The notes under the pieces were generated by a model. It was given only the letters and a program-made list of their open reading frames with translations. It ran no database searches and was not told the origin of the DNA. From assembly GCA_014925825.1 (NCBI GenBank), contig JACGCK010000013.1:248001-312000 (forward strand): a stretch of DNA of 64,000 nt, in the 5' to 3' direction. Origin of the DNA: Pholiota molesta. Taxonomy: Eukaryota > Basidiomycota > Agaricomycetes > Agaricales > Strophariaceae. Position numbers and translations under genes: made by a program. Below are positions 1-10,647 of this stretch, piece by piece (the first letter of the stretch is position 1; each line of letters begins with the position of its first letter).

Positions 1-412
1 GCACCCGCAGCACGCACACGCACACGCACTCCACGCACCCGCACCCGCGCCCGCCCCGGCGGCGCTGCCCGTGCATCGCACTGATCCATCGCAATCCAGC
101 AGCGCGCCGCCGCCCGGGCAGGCGCAGCTCCCGCAGCCGTACTACGGGTACTACCACCACCCGCACGGGCCGCCGCCGCCGCCGCCGCCCGCGGCATGGG
201 CGTGCACACGTACGCGCCGTACCAGTGGCCCGTGTACTCGGGGTACCCGCCGCAGATGCAGATGCAGATGCAGCCGTATCAGGTGCCGCCTGGGGCCAGC
301 AGGAGCAGCAGCAGCAGGGGCCGCCGGTGGGCCAGCAGCAGCCCGGGGCGCCGCCGTCGCAGCAGAAGCGCGAGGACGGGGCGCTGGGCGATGGGGCGGC
401 GGGAATGCGTAG
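1..412 (+). CDS. 3' part of a Q/P/Y-rich protein gene (truncated by window edge, frame-broken)
   Basis: The stretch encodes low-complexity protein, but the plausible reading moves through three frames. Frame 2 reads tyrosine/proline/histidine-rich sequence (PYYGYYHHPHG then a proline run) to about 195. Frame 1 continues with YAPYQWPVYSGYPP and QMQMQMQ to about 295. Frame 3 continues with QQEQQQQGPPVGQQQ. Each step equals one missing base, next to GGG (about 197) and GGGG (292-295). This suggests the C-terminal tail of a transcription-factor-like or RNA-binding protein, but no domain is visible, so no function is assigned. The true stop is uncertain: frame 2 stops at 412, and frame 3 runs to 629 through T-rich sequence that does not look coding. 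Either assembly indels or a decayed gene would fit. Confidence 0.4.
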   Translation, partial: HPQHAHAHALHAPAPAPAPAALPVHRTDPSQSSSAPPPGQAQLPQPYYGYYHHPHGPPPPPPPAAWACTRTRRTSGPCTRGTRRRCRCRCSRIRCRLGPAGAAAAGAAGGPAAARGAAVAAEARGRGAGRWGGGNA

Positions 413-429
413 GCGAGGGACGGTGGCGG

Positions 430-1440
430 CGTGGTCGATGTCGATGCTCTCGTCGTCGTCATGTCCGTGCGTCTGCTCGTTGTGGTGTATTGGGTTTTCG
501 GGTTGTTTGTTTTGCTGTTCCGCGTCTGCTTTGTGTTCGTTGTGCTGTGCTTTTTTGCTGTCGATATTTCGCTGTTGTTCTGTTCCTTTTGCCCTTGTTG
601 TCCGCCAGTCTGTCTATGTGTGTATATGATTGATGTCGCCACTTCCTTTCCATCTCCATTCCTTTGTCCGTTCCCGTGCTTTGGGTGTTCATCATTTTTT
701 TTTCGTGTATATCTTCAAACGCCCCTTTGATTCACAGTTTTACCTATGTCCTCTGTTTTCGTCAAGTTCTCGTCATCCTGAAACTTCTTTTCATCCATGC
801 CCTGCTTCTATTTGGTTCTAGTTTAGTTCGCACATGCCTACTTCTCAACCCTTTCTCGTGCGTTTACATGCAAATCCCACATTCCCTATGCCCTTATTCT
901 GATACTCTGAATTTGCTGTAGTATATTTCTTTGCTCGTTTTCCGTTCTACATTCATTGTTGGGCTTGTTCTTCGTCGCCGTTTGTTGCCACATACTATCA
1001 CTGCCACTTCTATTCCCACAACTACTTGCACCTGGATGGAATTCCGCTTCGTTATGGTCATTCTTATACGTGCACTTGTACATTCTGCTCCTCCTCCACG
1101 TCCTGACTTCTTCAAACACTGGAAGTCTGCCATTGTGGATATTATATATTTTTCGCTACGTGATACTTGCACATTCTACACCTGTCTATAGTCTGTGTTT
1201 TACTGTTACCTGTCCGGTTGTTCGTGTATATATGTAGCCCTTTCTGCCTTGTTGTTGTTGTTTTCCTTACTTTCTCTTTCCGTGGACTGGGGCCCGCTGC
1301 AGTCTTTGCCGCCATGGAACTTACCTACTGATTTTCGCACTTGTTTTTCGCGTGTATTTTTACGTATATGAAACTACTCTGGCCTATGGCTTGTACATGC
1401 TGCCCGGTCCACCTAAGTAGAATGTGTATATCCTAGTCAA
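430..1440. other. gene-free T-rich stretch
   Basis: The + strand is strongly T/C-rich with short uninformative reading frames. It could hold the 3'UTR of the preceding Q/P-rich gene. I see no conserved coding segment, RNA gene or repeat here. Confidence 0.5.
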
Positions 1441-1939
1441 TTATGACTCGTTTATTGGTAGAGGCCATCCGCAACAAAGCCCATGATTGGACCCGGCGTT
1501 TACCGAGTCCTTTGTTCACCAGCATGAACTCCGCTACCAAGCGCAAATCATGCGCTGAACTTGGACCTGCTTCGGACGTTACATTGACCACATCAAGACT
1601 TTGACTTACATAAAAGCTTTACCGTTCAACTTCCAAAACTTCAGGTTTGAGGTATGTCTGCTGTAGTCAGCGGTCGTTCGAATAGTAACTAACCAATGAA
1701 TGGAACTTGAACAGCAGCACCGCCATACGAAAAGTCTACTTCTGTACGCAACTGAAGATATACCCGCGCAAAACCTGTCGAAATCCTGGATCTGTTGTGG
1801 ATACCAACAAAACCGAAAGCGATTCAAGTGAGTCCATCTTCCTGGATTATGGGAGTTCCTGTACCTAGCGCGGGCGCGGCGCCGGGCGTTGCGCATTCGT
1901 GCTCAACATACTACTATAGGCCAACAAGTGAACTCGAAG
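1440..1939 (+). repeat. duplicated 5' flank of F-box genes, copy 1 (with 5'UTR intron 1828-1919)
   Basis: This flank resembles the sequences upstream of the two other F-box genes (about 5640-5972 and 8230-8705). Shared marks include an AAAGCCCATG...GATTGG block and the splice donor GTGAGTCCATCTT. The donor at 1828 and the acceptor CTACTATAG ending at 1919 define a 92-nt intron just before the ATG. The tandem duplication therefore copied promoter, leader intron and gene together. Confidence 0.65.
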
Positions 1940-3622
1940 ATGTCAACCTCACCCGGTATTCGCTGTAACTCGTGGAAAGGATGCCGTTTGAGCGATCCTC
2001 CACCTATCTCACACTTCCCCAACCCCACACCAGAGCAAGCATCCCAAATTGCTGACCTCGATGCCAATATTCAGCGCATGGATGACCATATCAAAGCCCT
2101 TATCAACCAGCGTGCAGCCTTGAGTCGCAAGCGAAATGCGCTGGTGCCGGCGGTCAACCTCCCTCCAGAAGTGCTTGCCACGATCTTCGAATTCGCGTGT
2201 TCCCGGACCCCACTAGACCCAGAGTATAACGAGTCTGACATGGCCACCTTATTCGATAAGCCATTTCGGTCTCTCTCAACTTCGAAGCAGTACTACTGTG
2301 CATGCACAACTACACCAACACTCATCGGCGCAGTTTGTTCAGCGTGGAAAAATATCGAAAAATCGCAGCTGTGGAGCAACACCACAATAACGTTCGACGA
2401 TACAAATTCGGGCGCGCAAGCCGCGAAGTTGCGCTACCGGATCTCTAAATCCGGCCAACGTCCGCTCAACTTGAGCCTTGTGGAGGCCTTCAACGACGAC
2501 GAAGATGGCAATTGCACTGTCTGGTACACCCATGTTCTTGACGTCCTCGAGGCGTATGCTCATCGACTCCAAAGCTTGGATCTGTTCTTGTCGGAGGGAT
2601 GGAAACACGAACCTGCTATAGCTCGGATCGCGAAGCGCTTGCCCTTGCTCACCTGTGTCTCTCTACGCCCTGGGAGTGGCCTCCAAGGCATGGAACATTT
2701 CAGCCTCTTTGCCCATGCACCGAAGCTGCGTGAGGTCAGGCTCATTGATTGTTGCACTACGACAGTGTCACTCCCATTGGCACAGCTTGAGCACCTCGAG
2801 GTTGCCAGCCCTAGCAGTGTCGAGGAGTGTCTCAACGTGCTCCGCCTCTGCCCACGCCTGCGCAGCTATACGACCTATATCAACGACACACCTCGCGATT
2901 TCGCATCTGTGCTCCCGCCGATGACACACACCAAGCTCGAAGTGCTCGACGTGATGGACAATAGCATGCCAGAGATGGGGATCCGTGCATTCCTTGAGGC
3001 GTTAACACTACCTATGCTGTGTTCATTTTCGCTGTATATACGCGCCAAAGATCCACATGCAGGAATTCCTTCACTACTCCCATTTCTCTCTCGTTCCGCC
3101 GGAAAGCTGGAGACGCTATGTCTGGCAGGTCAGATGCCCTCTGAGAAGGAGCTTTTGGGGTGTCTGCGGATGCTGCCCCAGCTGCGCAAGCTGGTGCTGA
3201 ACAATAAATCAGAAGGGAACCCGCTCACACAGAGGATTCTGGATCAGATGAACCCGACCAAATATGACGGGGCCGATGAGGAGGGTGCAAGAAAATGCCT
3301 TGCTCCGAATTTGGAGACGTTCTATTATTCTGGATCGATTGAGCTCCCCCCGCATTCGCTGATTGAATTCCTCACAGCCCGATGGCGCAGTCCTTCCTCT
3401 ACGTGCAATTTGGGCCATGATGTTGAAATCCAGCCCAGCATAGAATTAGAAACACGGACACAGCGAGGACAACCACCACCGAGGAATGTGCCCTTGGGAA
3501 GGCTACGCTCAGTGGCATTCGTGGTGCCAAAATACTCTGGACAACCAAAGCTGAAATTCGACGATACAGACACTGCAGTATTGCAGAGACTGCAGCAAGA
3601 GGGCATGATCATGATATTCTGA
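1940..3622 (+). CDS. F-box protein, tandem paralogue 1
   Basis: Single coding exon of 560 residues. I chose the ATG at 1940 because all three paralogues align from here (MSTS/MSPL...), and the upstream in-frame codons fall in the 5'UTR intron. N-terminal order: a PPISH-x-PNPTPEQA segment, a coiled coil (IADLDANIQ... to about residue 70), then the F-box core LPPEVLATIFEFAC at about residues 78-91. The rest is a degenerate leucine-rich repeat region (for example LSLYIRAKDP, LPFLSRSAGKLETLCLAGQ). F-box proteins of this type usually bind Skp1 in SCF ubiquitin ligases and select substrates through the C-terminal repeats; the substrate is unknown. Agaricomycetes carry large, fast-changing families of these. 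It is intact and close to the copies at 5973 and 8706. Confidence 0.85.
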   Translation: MSTSPGIRCNSWKGCRLSDPPPISHFPNPTPEQASQIADLDANIQRMDDHIKALINQRAALSRKRNALVPAVNLPPEVLATIFEFACSRTPLDPEYNESDMATLFDKPFRSLSTSKQYYCACTTTPTLIGAVCSAWKNIEKSQLWSNTTITFDDTNSGAQAAKLRYRISKSGQRPLNLSLVEAFNDDEDGNCTVWYTHVLDVLEAYAHRLQSLDLFLSEGWKHEPAIARIAKRLPLLTCVSLRPGSGLQGMEHFSLFAHAPKLREVRLIDCCTTTVSLPLAQLEHLEVASPSSVEECLNVLRLCPRLRSYTTYINDTPRDFASVLPPMTHTKLEVLDVMDNSMPEMGIRAFLEALTLPMLCSFSLYIRAKDPHAGIPSLLPFLSRSAGKLETLCLAGQMPSEKELLGCLRMLPQLRKLVLNNKSEGNPLTQRILDQMNPTKYDGADEEGARKCLAPNLETFYYSGSIELPPHSLIEFLTARWRSPSSTCNLGHDVEIQPSIELETRTQRGQPPPRNVPLGRLRSVAFVVPKYSGQPKLKFDDTDTAVLQRLQQEGMIMIF

Positions 3623-4590
3623 TCAGGGTTATTGTCATATCGATACCTCGTTAACTTGCGCGATAAGTCTGAATAAAAGTGACTGTTTCTCTCAAGTTTC
3701 TCTATTCCAACTCTATTCAGAAATTCTTACATGTATATAATGCCCTCCTATGTAGCAAGCAACATGGTGCAATCCCACAATCGGACGGATGTGCAGATCG
3801 AATATGAACTTCGACTACTTTTGACTTAATGGATAGGAAAGTTGAAGGTTTTGAGAGCTAAAATTCGATTATTATGATCAAATTATGACCTCTTCCGCGT
3901 TGTGCAGAAGCCGTCAGTCACAATTCTGTGACTGATCAATTGATCACGACGCTTTGCTTCGACCAGCGTTGTTCAAGTTAACCTTCCTCCACCCAGAAAT
4001 GTTGCACAACAGCGCTGTAATAGTAAGGTTCTCGTTAATATGTTGTTTTGAAAAAATCCTCTGACTTTCTTTGTATGATAGTCACCCGTTCCTACACGTA
4101 CACAGCCCGACCTCTCCATGTCCCCTCTTCATCGTTGCTTCCCGAATTCCATCCTCGATGAGGCCGCCTTGTCTTCCTGTTTGCACTCAAGCAGAGCCAT
4201 TGTCCATCACCGCGAGCAAAGCTCGTAACCTTTCACATTCAAATTGCAGCTTCCACGGCGTCGCATCACCCCATTTTTAGCCCAAATCTGCCAGCACAAT
4301 AGGGACTCAACAGTATTTCAAGTTCCTAGAAATGTCTGATACCTGCACGTTTCTAGGTACGTTGCTTTTTATTGTTTGCAACCCTTCTCTGATCTCTGTT
4401 GTCTGACAGCCCTAAGTTCTAAATGACTATAACTCGACAAGGCCGCCTTTGCGCGAATTTGAGTGTCGCTCATAAATGCGTCTATTAGGTATGTCGCTTG
4501 TCTGTCTGTCTGCCAGCCCACACACATCTTCTCTACATTTGCGACGAACATCGTACTGACAATGCATCACAGCTCTGCCTCCAATCCCAA
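3623..4590. other. gene-free intergenic stretch
   Basis: 3' flank of F-box paralogue 1 and unassigned DNA. It diverges from the 3' flanks of paralogues 2 and 3. I see no coding or RNA feature that I can support. Confidence 0.5.
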
Positions 4591-5310
4591 CCTTGCGTTC
4601 GTCGCCTGTGCCAACCACACATACACAACCCAACCTCGAGTCGAGTCGCGTCCGCCCGACCCGCCGCCTGCGCTGCAGGATGAAGACCTCGTGCCGCCAA
4701 AGATTCGCGAGGCTCCGGCGGATGCACCGCGCGGCCAAGGCGCGCCTCCAATGGGAGCTATCTCAACAGCGACCGCCGCTGGGAAGGAGGATATTGCGAA
4801 GGACATTGATGGATTCAGATCCCATTCGCTTCGAAGGTACATCTTATCCGCTGCGTTTTTATCTTTCGCGATGGCTGATGAATGTCTTTTTGTTTTTGTT
4901 TTTTGTATGTAGTTGATATAGGCCAATCTGTTCCGACCCCACCCACTCCCGACGCGCTCACCGACACACACACGTAGCACCTCGTGCCACCGCCGCCAAT
5001 GCCCGCGGCCCTCGATCCGACCACAATCTCCTCGCAGCGCGCGCAGTCGATGACACCACGCCGTCGCCGCCCTCACTGCAGCTGCCCACGTCGTCGCCGA
5101 CCTACGTCTCCTTCTCGCCGCGCATGGTGCTTCACGTCGACGGCGACGCGACGCGACGCACGGCAAGCATCCTTATCAGCATCAGCTACAATCCGAGCTT
5201 TCTGGCGTCGACGCGCATTCGATGGGAACGTCACCTTTTAACGGATGCGCGACCCGGCACTGAAGCTCCCAGCGCTGATGCTCGCTGGGCACGATAAGGA
5301 GGGACCGCTC
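4590..5310 (+). pseudogene. possible coding remnant of unknown family
   Basis: Two segments read like protein but do not join in one frame. The first (about 4665-4970) reads through RFARLRRMHRAAKARLQWEL and FEG. A plausible intron follows (4836 to about 4912, GTACAT...TGTAG), then DIGQSVPTPPTPDALTDTHT and a stop. The second (about 5037-5300) reads SPTYVSFSPRMVLHVDGD and ILISISYNPSFLASTRIRW before a stop near 5300. I recognise no family. It may be a decayed gene, a gene broken by indel errors, or chance open frames in GC-rich DNA. It is reported because the residue composition looks protein-like. Confidence 0.28.
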
Positions 5311-5639
5311 GGAGGACCGACGACGGCGCCCTGCCTCGCCATCGCCATCACCAACCGCGCCGGAGCTTGGAAATAGTGAGGATTGGGGCAGGCCTGTCGA
5401 CGAAGATGTAGAGATGGGTGCAGTTGAGGTTGTGCGTCAAAGGATGGCGGCGCCGGAAGAGCAAGTATGACGAGATGGGAGATGGGACAAGGCGATGGAA
5501 CACGAGTTAGTGCATACGTCCGTCGCGCCGGAGGAGTTGCTCGCAGTTGAGAGCGCCTTTGGAAGAATATTATGTTCAAGCAAAAGTCATGCAAATTGCA
5601 ATGTCTGGTTATCGGTAGAGTTGGTCAGAGGCCCCGGCG

Positions 5640-5972
5640 TGGTTGTCGTTCTATCAATAATCGTAACGCATCGGTGTCAAAGCCCATGCATGATTGGGCC
5701 CGGCATTCACCGAATTTTTTGTTCTCCAGCATTCATGTCACCATGGGTTACTTTTGTGAACGCTGCACTTCAATTTGGAACATTACATTAACCACGTCCA
5801 AGACTTCAGCACTTCAGCTTTAGCACCAACACCTGACCGTCAAACTGGCTCGTTGACGGTAGGAGCGACTAAAGTAAGTCTATCTTCCTCCATGACAATT
5901 TTCCTGTACCTAGCGTGGTGTTGCGCAATTTGTGCTCAATGTACTTCTATAGGCCGACGATCGAACTCAAAT
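5640..5972 (+). repeat. duplicated 5' flank of F-box genes, copy 2 (with 5'UTR intron 5874-5952)
   Basis: Homologous to the upstream regions of F-box paralogues 1 and 3. The leader intron runs from GTAAGTCTATC at 5874 to the acceptor CTTCTATAG ending at 5952 (79 nt). The ATG follows 20 nt later. Confidence 0.65.
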
Positions 5973-7670
5973 ATGTCAACCTCATCCAGTAATTGCTGTG
6001 ACTGGTGCAAACGACACAGTGGCAATCTTCCACCTATCTCACACTTACCCAACCCCACGCCAGAGCAAGCACGCCAAATTGCCGACCTCGACGCCAATAT
6101 TCAGAGCACGGATGACTATATCCAAGCGCTGATCAAACGGCGCGCAACGTTAAGCCGCAAGCGCAACGCGCTTGTGCCGGCGGTCAATCTTCCAACAGAA
6201 GTACTTACCACGATCTTTGAAATCGCGTGTTGCCCAATAAACTCGGATCCCAACCGTGATCATCGCATAGTCAAAGTGTTCCAAGAACCATTTTGGTCGA
6301 TCTCGACTTCGAAGCAGTATAATTGTGGCTGCACGACTACACCAACAGTCATCGGCGCGGTGTGCTCAGCGTGGAGGAATATCGCAATAGAAACATCGCA
6401 GCTGTGGAGCAACATCAAAATAGCATTCAACGACGCAAATTCGGATGCGCAAGCCACGAAGTTGCGCTACTGGATCTCGAAATCCGGGCAACGTCCGCTC
6501 ACTGTGAGCCTTGTGGAGGAACGCGATGAGGATGACGAGGACAGGGGAATCTGGCGCACCGATGTTCTCGACGTGCTCGAGGAGTATGCTCATCGACTCC
6601 AAACGTTGGACATGTTCTTGCCGGAGGCTTGGAAACTCAAGCCTGCTATTATGGCTCTTATTGCGAATCGCTTGCCCTTACTCACAAGTGTCACTCTGCG
6701 CCCTGGGACCGGCCTCCAAGGCATGCAAAATTTCGACCTCTTCGCCCATGCGCCGCAGCTGCGCGAGGTCAGGCTTTTTGATTGCTCCACTGCGACAGTG
6801 TCACTCCCATTAGCGCAGCTCGAGCGCCTCGAGGTGGTGACGGGTGGCAACCTTAGCATGGTCCACGAGTGTCTCGAAAGGCTCGACCTCTGCCCACGCC
6901 TGCGCAGCTATACAACCTATATAAACGGCAAAGTTCTCAATTTCGTACCTGTGCTCTGGCCGATGACACACACCAAGCTCGAAGTGATTGAACTGATGGA
7001 CAGAAGTGTGACGCAGGCGGATATCCACGCATTCCTCGGGGAGTCGACACTACCTATGCTGCGTTCCTTTTCGCTATATATACGCGCCAAAGATCCACTC
7101 ACAGGAATCCCTTCACTTCTCCCATTTCTCTCTCGTTCCGCCGGAAAGCTGGAGACGCTATGTCTGGCAGGTCAGTTGCCCTTGGAGGAGCAGCTTTTGG
7201 GATGTCTGCAGGTGCTGCCCCAGCTGCGCAAGCTGGTGCTGAACAACAGATCTCACAAGAATACCAATCTCACACAGCGGACGCTGGATCGGATGAACCC
7301 GACCAAATACGATGAGGAGGGCGCAAGAAGGTGCCTTGCTCCGAACTTGGAGACGTTCTATTATCATGGATCGATTGAGCCCACCCCGCATGCGCTGGTC
7401 GAGTTCCTCGCAGACCGATGGCGCGGCCCTTCCGCTGCGCGCACTTCGCGCCATGATGTCGAATTCCCGCCCGGCGTAGGATTGGAAGCACGGGCGGCGC
7501 TAGAACGACGGCGACCGAGGGTGAATGCGCCTTTGACGAGGCTACGCTCGGTGGCTTTCATAACGATGGCGCGGTTCAACCGTCCTGATAAACCAGGGAT
7601 CCTGTTTGATGATGCAGACACTGCAGTATTGCAGAGGCTGCAGCAAGAAGGGATGAGCATGGTATTTTGA
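5973..7670 (+). CDS. F-box protein, tandem paralogue 2
   Basis: Single coding exon of 565 residues, starting at the ATG aligned with the other paralogues. An in-frame upstream extension passes through the leader intron and is not used. It has the PNPTPEQA segment, a coiled coil (IADLDANIQ...), an F-box core LPTEVLTTIFEIAC near residues 75-90, and a degenerate leucine-rich C-terminal region (LFDCSTATVSLPLAQLERLEV, LSLYIRAKDP-like repeats). The probable role is substrate adaptor of an SCF ubiquitin ligase (family inference; substrate unknown). Its last third and about 315 bp of 3' flank recur as a broken copy at 11749-12431, so this locus, or a near relative, was the source of a partial duplication. 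Confidence 0.85.
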   Translation: MSTSSSNCCDWCKRHSGNLPPISHLPNPTPEQARQIADLDANIQSTDDYIQALIKRRATLSRKRNALVPAVNLPTEVLTTIFEIACCPINSDPNRDHRIVKVFQEPFWSISTSKQYNCGCTTTPTVIGAVCSAWRNIAIETSQLWSNIKIAFNDANSDAQATKLRYWISKSGQRPLTVSLVEERDEDDEDRGIWRTDVLDVLEEYAHRLQTLDMFLPEAWKLKPAIMALIANRLPLLTSVTLRPGTGLQGMQNFDLFAHAPQLREVRLFDCSTATVSLPLAQLERLEVVTGGNLSMVHECLERLDLCPRLRSYTTYINGKVLNFVPVLWPMTHTKLEVIELMDRSVTQADIHAFLGESTLPMLRSFSLYIRAKDPLTGIPSLLPFLSRSAGKLETLCLAGQLPLEEQLLGCLQVLPQLRKLVLNNRSHKNTNLTQRTLDRMNPTKYDEEGARRCLAPNLETFYYHGSIEPTPHALVEFLADRWRGPSAARTSRHDVEFPPGVGLEARAALERRRPRVNAPLTRLRSVAFITMARFNRPDKPGILFDDADTAVLQRLQQEGMSMVF

Positions 7671-7985
7671 CCAACGTGCATGCCAATTTTGTCGCTTTGA
7701 GTGCACCTTTTCGGTCGAGAGCGCACACTTGGTTGTACCGTAGCCGTCGATATGCCTACTAAAGAGTTATGGTCTAGATAGCAAAGCGTCGCCGGGATGG
7801 TTGTGATGTTTGGTACTTACATTGAACAAAGTCTACTTATCTCCGTAGTTAGTCATTGTTCTGCCTGAAACATAGTCGATAATGTTGCTCAAATATCGGA
7901 TGTTGCAAATTGGTTGCAAAAGTGCTAGAACGTCGAACATCATTCTTGACATTGAGCGCTTAACGGAGCGTTCAACGTCTGAAAG
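7303..7985 (+). repeat. segmental direct repeat, copy 1 (3' end of F-box paralogue 2 plus flank)
   Basis: This stretch recurs in the same orientation at 11749-12431. The shared part includes the C-terminal F-box coding sequence and the downstream block around GTAGCCGTCGATATGCCTAC and GCAAAGCGTCGCCGGGATGG, at very high identity by eye. It marks a recent segmental duplication. Confidence 0.8.
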
Positions 7986-8229
7986 TCTAAGACATATATT
8001 CTTTTTTTGACACATTGTACTGTGTCAATATTTTTAAAGTTGGAAATATGCTTTTAATTACTCTTATCTTTATGTCTACAAAACATTGCATCCTCCCATT
8101 ATGTGAGTCGGTCTTTGGATGAGGTGCGGCGGAATGGGGCGGGCGAGGACATAGGGGCGTGGGAGACGGCGGTGGTCACATCATGTCACCCGTAGTCCGG
8201 CACACCGTCTGCGTTACCAATTTCCAGCG
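7986..8229. other. intergenic, AT-rich
   Basis: Short AT-rich spacer between F-box paralogue 2 and the duplicated 5' flank of paralogue 3. Nothing recognisable. Confidence 0.4.
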
Positions 8230-8705
8230 GAAGCGACGTCCTGCACCAAGCGGTCTTGAAGCGGTCATTAACAGTTCACCAACGGTCACCGTTGGATATT
8301 TGAACGTTGAATATAGAACGTTACTTTGACCTCATCCAGGGCTTCGGGTTTTAGCCTTAGAAAAAACACTGGTAAGCTTCGAAAATTTTTAGGTTTCATG
8401 TACGTTGCTATAGTCAGCCGCTGTCATTGGAACAGTAACTGACTATCGAATGGAACAGCGGCACCACCACACGAAAATTCTATTGTTTGAAATAACTTTC
8501 GCAAAACCGTCGGAATCGCTGGTTCAACAAACCTGGTTGCCTCAAGATTGTCCTCGGAAATAATTGCAATCACATCAGCTCCGAGTTGTCGACAGGAGCG
8601 ACTAAAGTGAGTCCATCTTTCTCCGTGGCCCTTCTTGTACCTAACAAGGCTTTGTGCGATTTGTGGTCAGCCTATACTCCTATTGCAAAACAGTTGAACC
8701 CGGAT
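8230..8705 (+). repeat. duplicated 5' flank of F-box genes, copy 3 (leader intron with altered acceptor)
   Basis: Homologous to the flanks of paralogues 1 and 2. The donor GTGAGTCCATC is kept at 8607. The acceptor used by the other copies (CTATAG) reads CTATTG here, so splicing would have to move to AAACAG (ending 8693) or GGTCAG (ending 8670). If the intron is not removed, an in-frame extension from 8586 would add 40 residues. Confidence 0.55.
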
Positions 8706-10397
8706 ATGTCACCCTTATCCAATAATTGTTGTCACTGGTGCAAAGAAAACGATAGCGATCTTCCACCTATCTCCCACTTGCCCAGCCCCACGCCAGAGCA
8801 AGCACGCAAAATTGCCGACCTCGATGCTAATATTCAGTGCACGGACGACGATATCCAAGCGCTTATCAAACGGCGCGCAACCTTAGGTCGCAAGCGCAAC
8901 GCGCTTGTGCCAGCGGTCAACCTTCCTCCAGAAGTGCTTGCCATGATCTTCGAATTCGCGTGCTACCCAATAATAGTCTCGGAATATGGCAATCGCATGG
9001 TTTCACAGTTCGATCGCCCTTTTCAGCCGTCCTCAACCTTGAAGCAGCTCGACTGTGAATGCACAATTACACCAACACTCATTGGCGCAGTTTGTTCAGC
9101 CTGGAGAAATATCGCAATGGAAACATCGCAGCTGTGGAGCAACACCAAGATAACATTCAACAAAGCAAATTCGGAAGTGCAAGCCGCGAAGTTGCGCTAC
9201 TGGATCTCTAAATCCGGCCAACGTCCGCTTAACTTGAGCCTTGTGCAGAGGCTCGACGACGTGGACGACGAGGGCAGTGGTGTCTGGTCCACCGCTATTT
9301 TTGACATCCTCGAGGACTATGCTCATCGACTCCAAACCTTGGAGCTGGTCCTGCTGGACGCATGGGATTTCAATCCTGATATTGCGCATCGGTTGCCCAT
9401 GCTCACACGTGTCAGTCTGCACCCTAGGAGTGGCCCCGAAGGTATGCAAGATTTCGACCTCTTCGTCTATGCACCGAAGCTGTGCGACGTCACTCTTTAT
9501 GATTGCTCCATCACGACAGCGTTGCTCCCTTGGGCGCAGCTCGAGCGCCTCGAGGTGACTAGCAACTCTGATGGGGCTGTGGATTGTCTCAGCAGCCTTC
9601 ACCTCTGCCCACGCCTGCGCAGCTACATGACCCATATGGGGCGCTATAATTCAGATGTCGCACCTGCGATCACGCCGATAACACACGCCACGCTCGAAGT
9701 ACTTGATGTTATGGACCATAGCATGACACAGGCGGGAATTAACGCGTTCCTCGGGGCATTGACGCTGCCTATGCTGCGTTCCTTTTCGCTATATGTATAC
9801 GCCGAAGATCCACTTACAGGAGTTCCTGCACTCCTCCCATTCCTCTCTCGTTCCGCCGGAAAGCTGGAGACGCTATGTCTGGCAGGCCAGATGCCCTTGG
9901 AGGAGCAGCTTTGGGAGTGTCTGCAGGTGCTCCCCCAGCTGCGCAAGCTGGTGCTGGACAACGGATCATACGAGAACACCGTTCTCACACAGCGGACTCT
10001 GGATCGGATGAACCCGACCAAATACGGGGCGGCCGATGAGGAGGGCGCACGAGTATGCCTTGCTCCGAATTTGGAAACGTTTTATTATCATGGCCAGATT
10101 GACCCCACCCCGCATGCGCTGGTCGAATTCCTCGCAGACCGATGGCACGGCCCGTCCGCTGTGCGCACTTCGGGCGGCCATGATGTCGACATCCAGCCCA
10201 GTATCGGATTGGAAGCACGGATGGCGCGGGAACGACTGCCATCGAGCGTGAATGCGCCCTTGGTGAGGCGGCTACGCTCGGTGGCTTTCACAACCACGGA
10301 TCGGTGCTACTTTGATGAACCAGAGATTCAGTTTGATGATGCGGACACTGCAGTATTGCGGAGACTGCAGCAAGAGGGCATGAGAATGGTATTTTGA
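8706..10397 (+). CDS. F-box protein, tandem paralogue 3
   Basis: Single coding exon of 563 residues from the ATG aligned with the other copies; a longer start at 8586 is possible because the leader-intron acceptor is changed. The order is the same as in its neighbours: PSPTPEQA segment, coiled coil, F-box core LPPEVLAMIFEFAC near residues 76-90, then a leucine-rich C-terminal region ending LQQEGMRMVF. The likely role is an SCF substrate adaptor (family inference). Pieces of this gene or a near-identical copy occur inverted at 16991-17173, and its 3' flank runs directly into the inverted FHA-gene duplicate at about 10648. Confidence 0.85.
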   Translation: MSPLSNNCCHWCKENDSDLPPISHLPSPTPEQARKIADLDANIQCTDDDIQALIKRRATLGRKRNALVPAVNLPPEVLAMIFEFACYPIIVSEYGNRMVSQFDRPFQPSSTLKQLDCECTITPTLIGAVCSAWRNIAMETSQLWSNTKITFNKANSEVQAAKLRYWISKSGQRPLNLSLVQRLDDVDDEGSGVWSTAIFDILEDYAHRLQTLELVLLDAWDFNPDIAHRLPMLTRVSLHPRSGPEGMQDFDLFVYAPKLCDVTLYDCSITTALLPWAQLERLEVTSNSDGAVDCLSSLHLCPRLRSYMTHMGRYNSDVAPAITPITHATLEVLDVMDHSMTQAGINAFLGALTLPMLRSFSLYVYAEDPLTGVPALLPFLSRSAGKLETLCLAGQMPLEEQLWECLQVLPQLRKLVLDNGSYENTVLTQRTLDRMNPTKYGAADEEGARVCLAPNLETFYYHGQIDPTPHALVEFLADRWHGPSAVRTSGGHDVDIQPSIGLEARMARERLPSSVNAPLVRRLRSVAFTTTDRCYFDEPEIQFDDADTAVLRRLQQEGMRMVF

Positions 10398-10647
10398 TCA
10401 AGGTGCATCCCAATTTTGGCACTTTGAGCGCACCTTCTGGTCGACAGCGCACACTTGGCGGTACTGTAGTTTGTAGCCATACCGTATGTCAACAAAGTAT
10501 AGTCGAGATAGTAAATCGTTGCTGGGATAATTGTGATGTTGCGAATTTGTTGCAAAAGTGCGTCGAACGTCAATATCATTTCGCTTTCATCTCAGCGGAT
10601 TCCACCATCGCATTGGGCGCTCGACGACGCTTCGAACTCATGCAATC

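Noticed and set aside
4567..5166. Minus-strand open frame of 199 codons
   Set aside because: Arg/Ala-rich shadow of GC-rich sequence. No conserved segment or start context, and the + strand reads more protein-like.
5775..5972. In-frame N-terminal extension of F-box paralogue 2
   Set aside because: It runs through a well-formed leader intron (GTAAGT...TATAG) that is shared with the other paralogues, so the ATG at 5973 is preferred.
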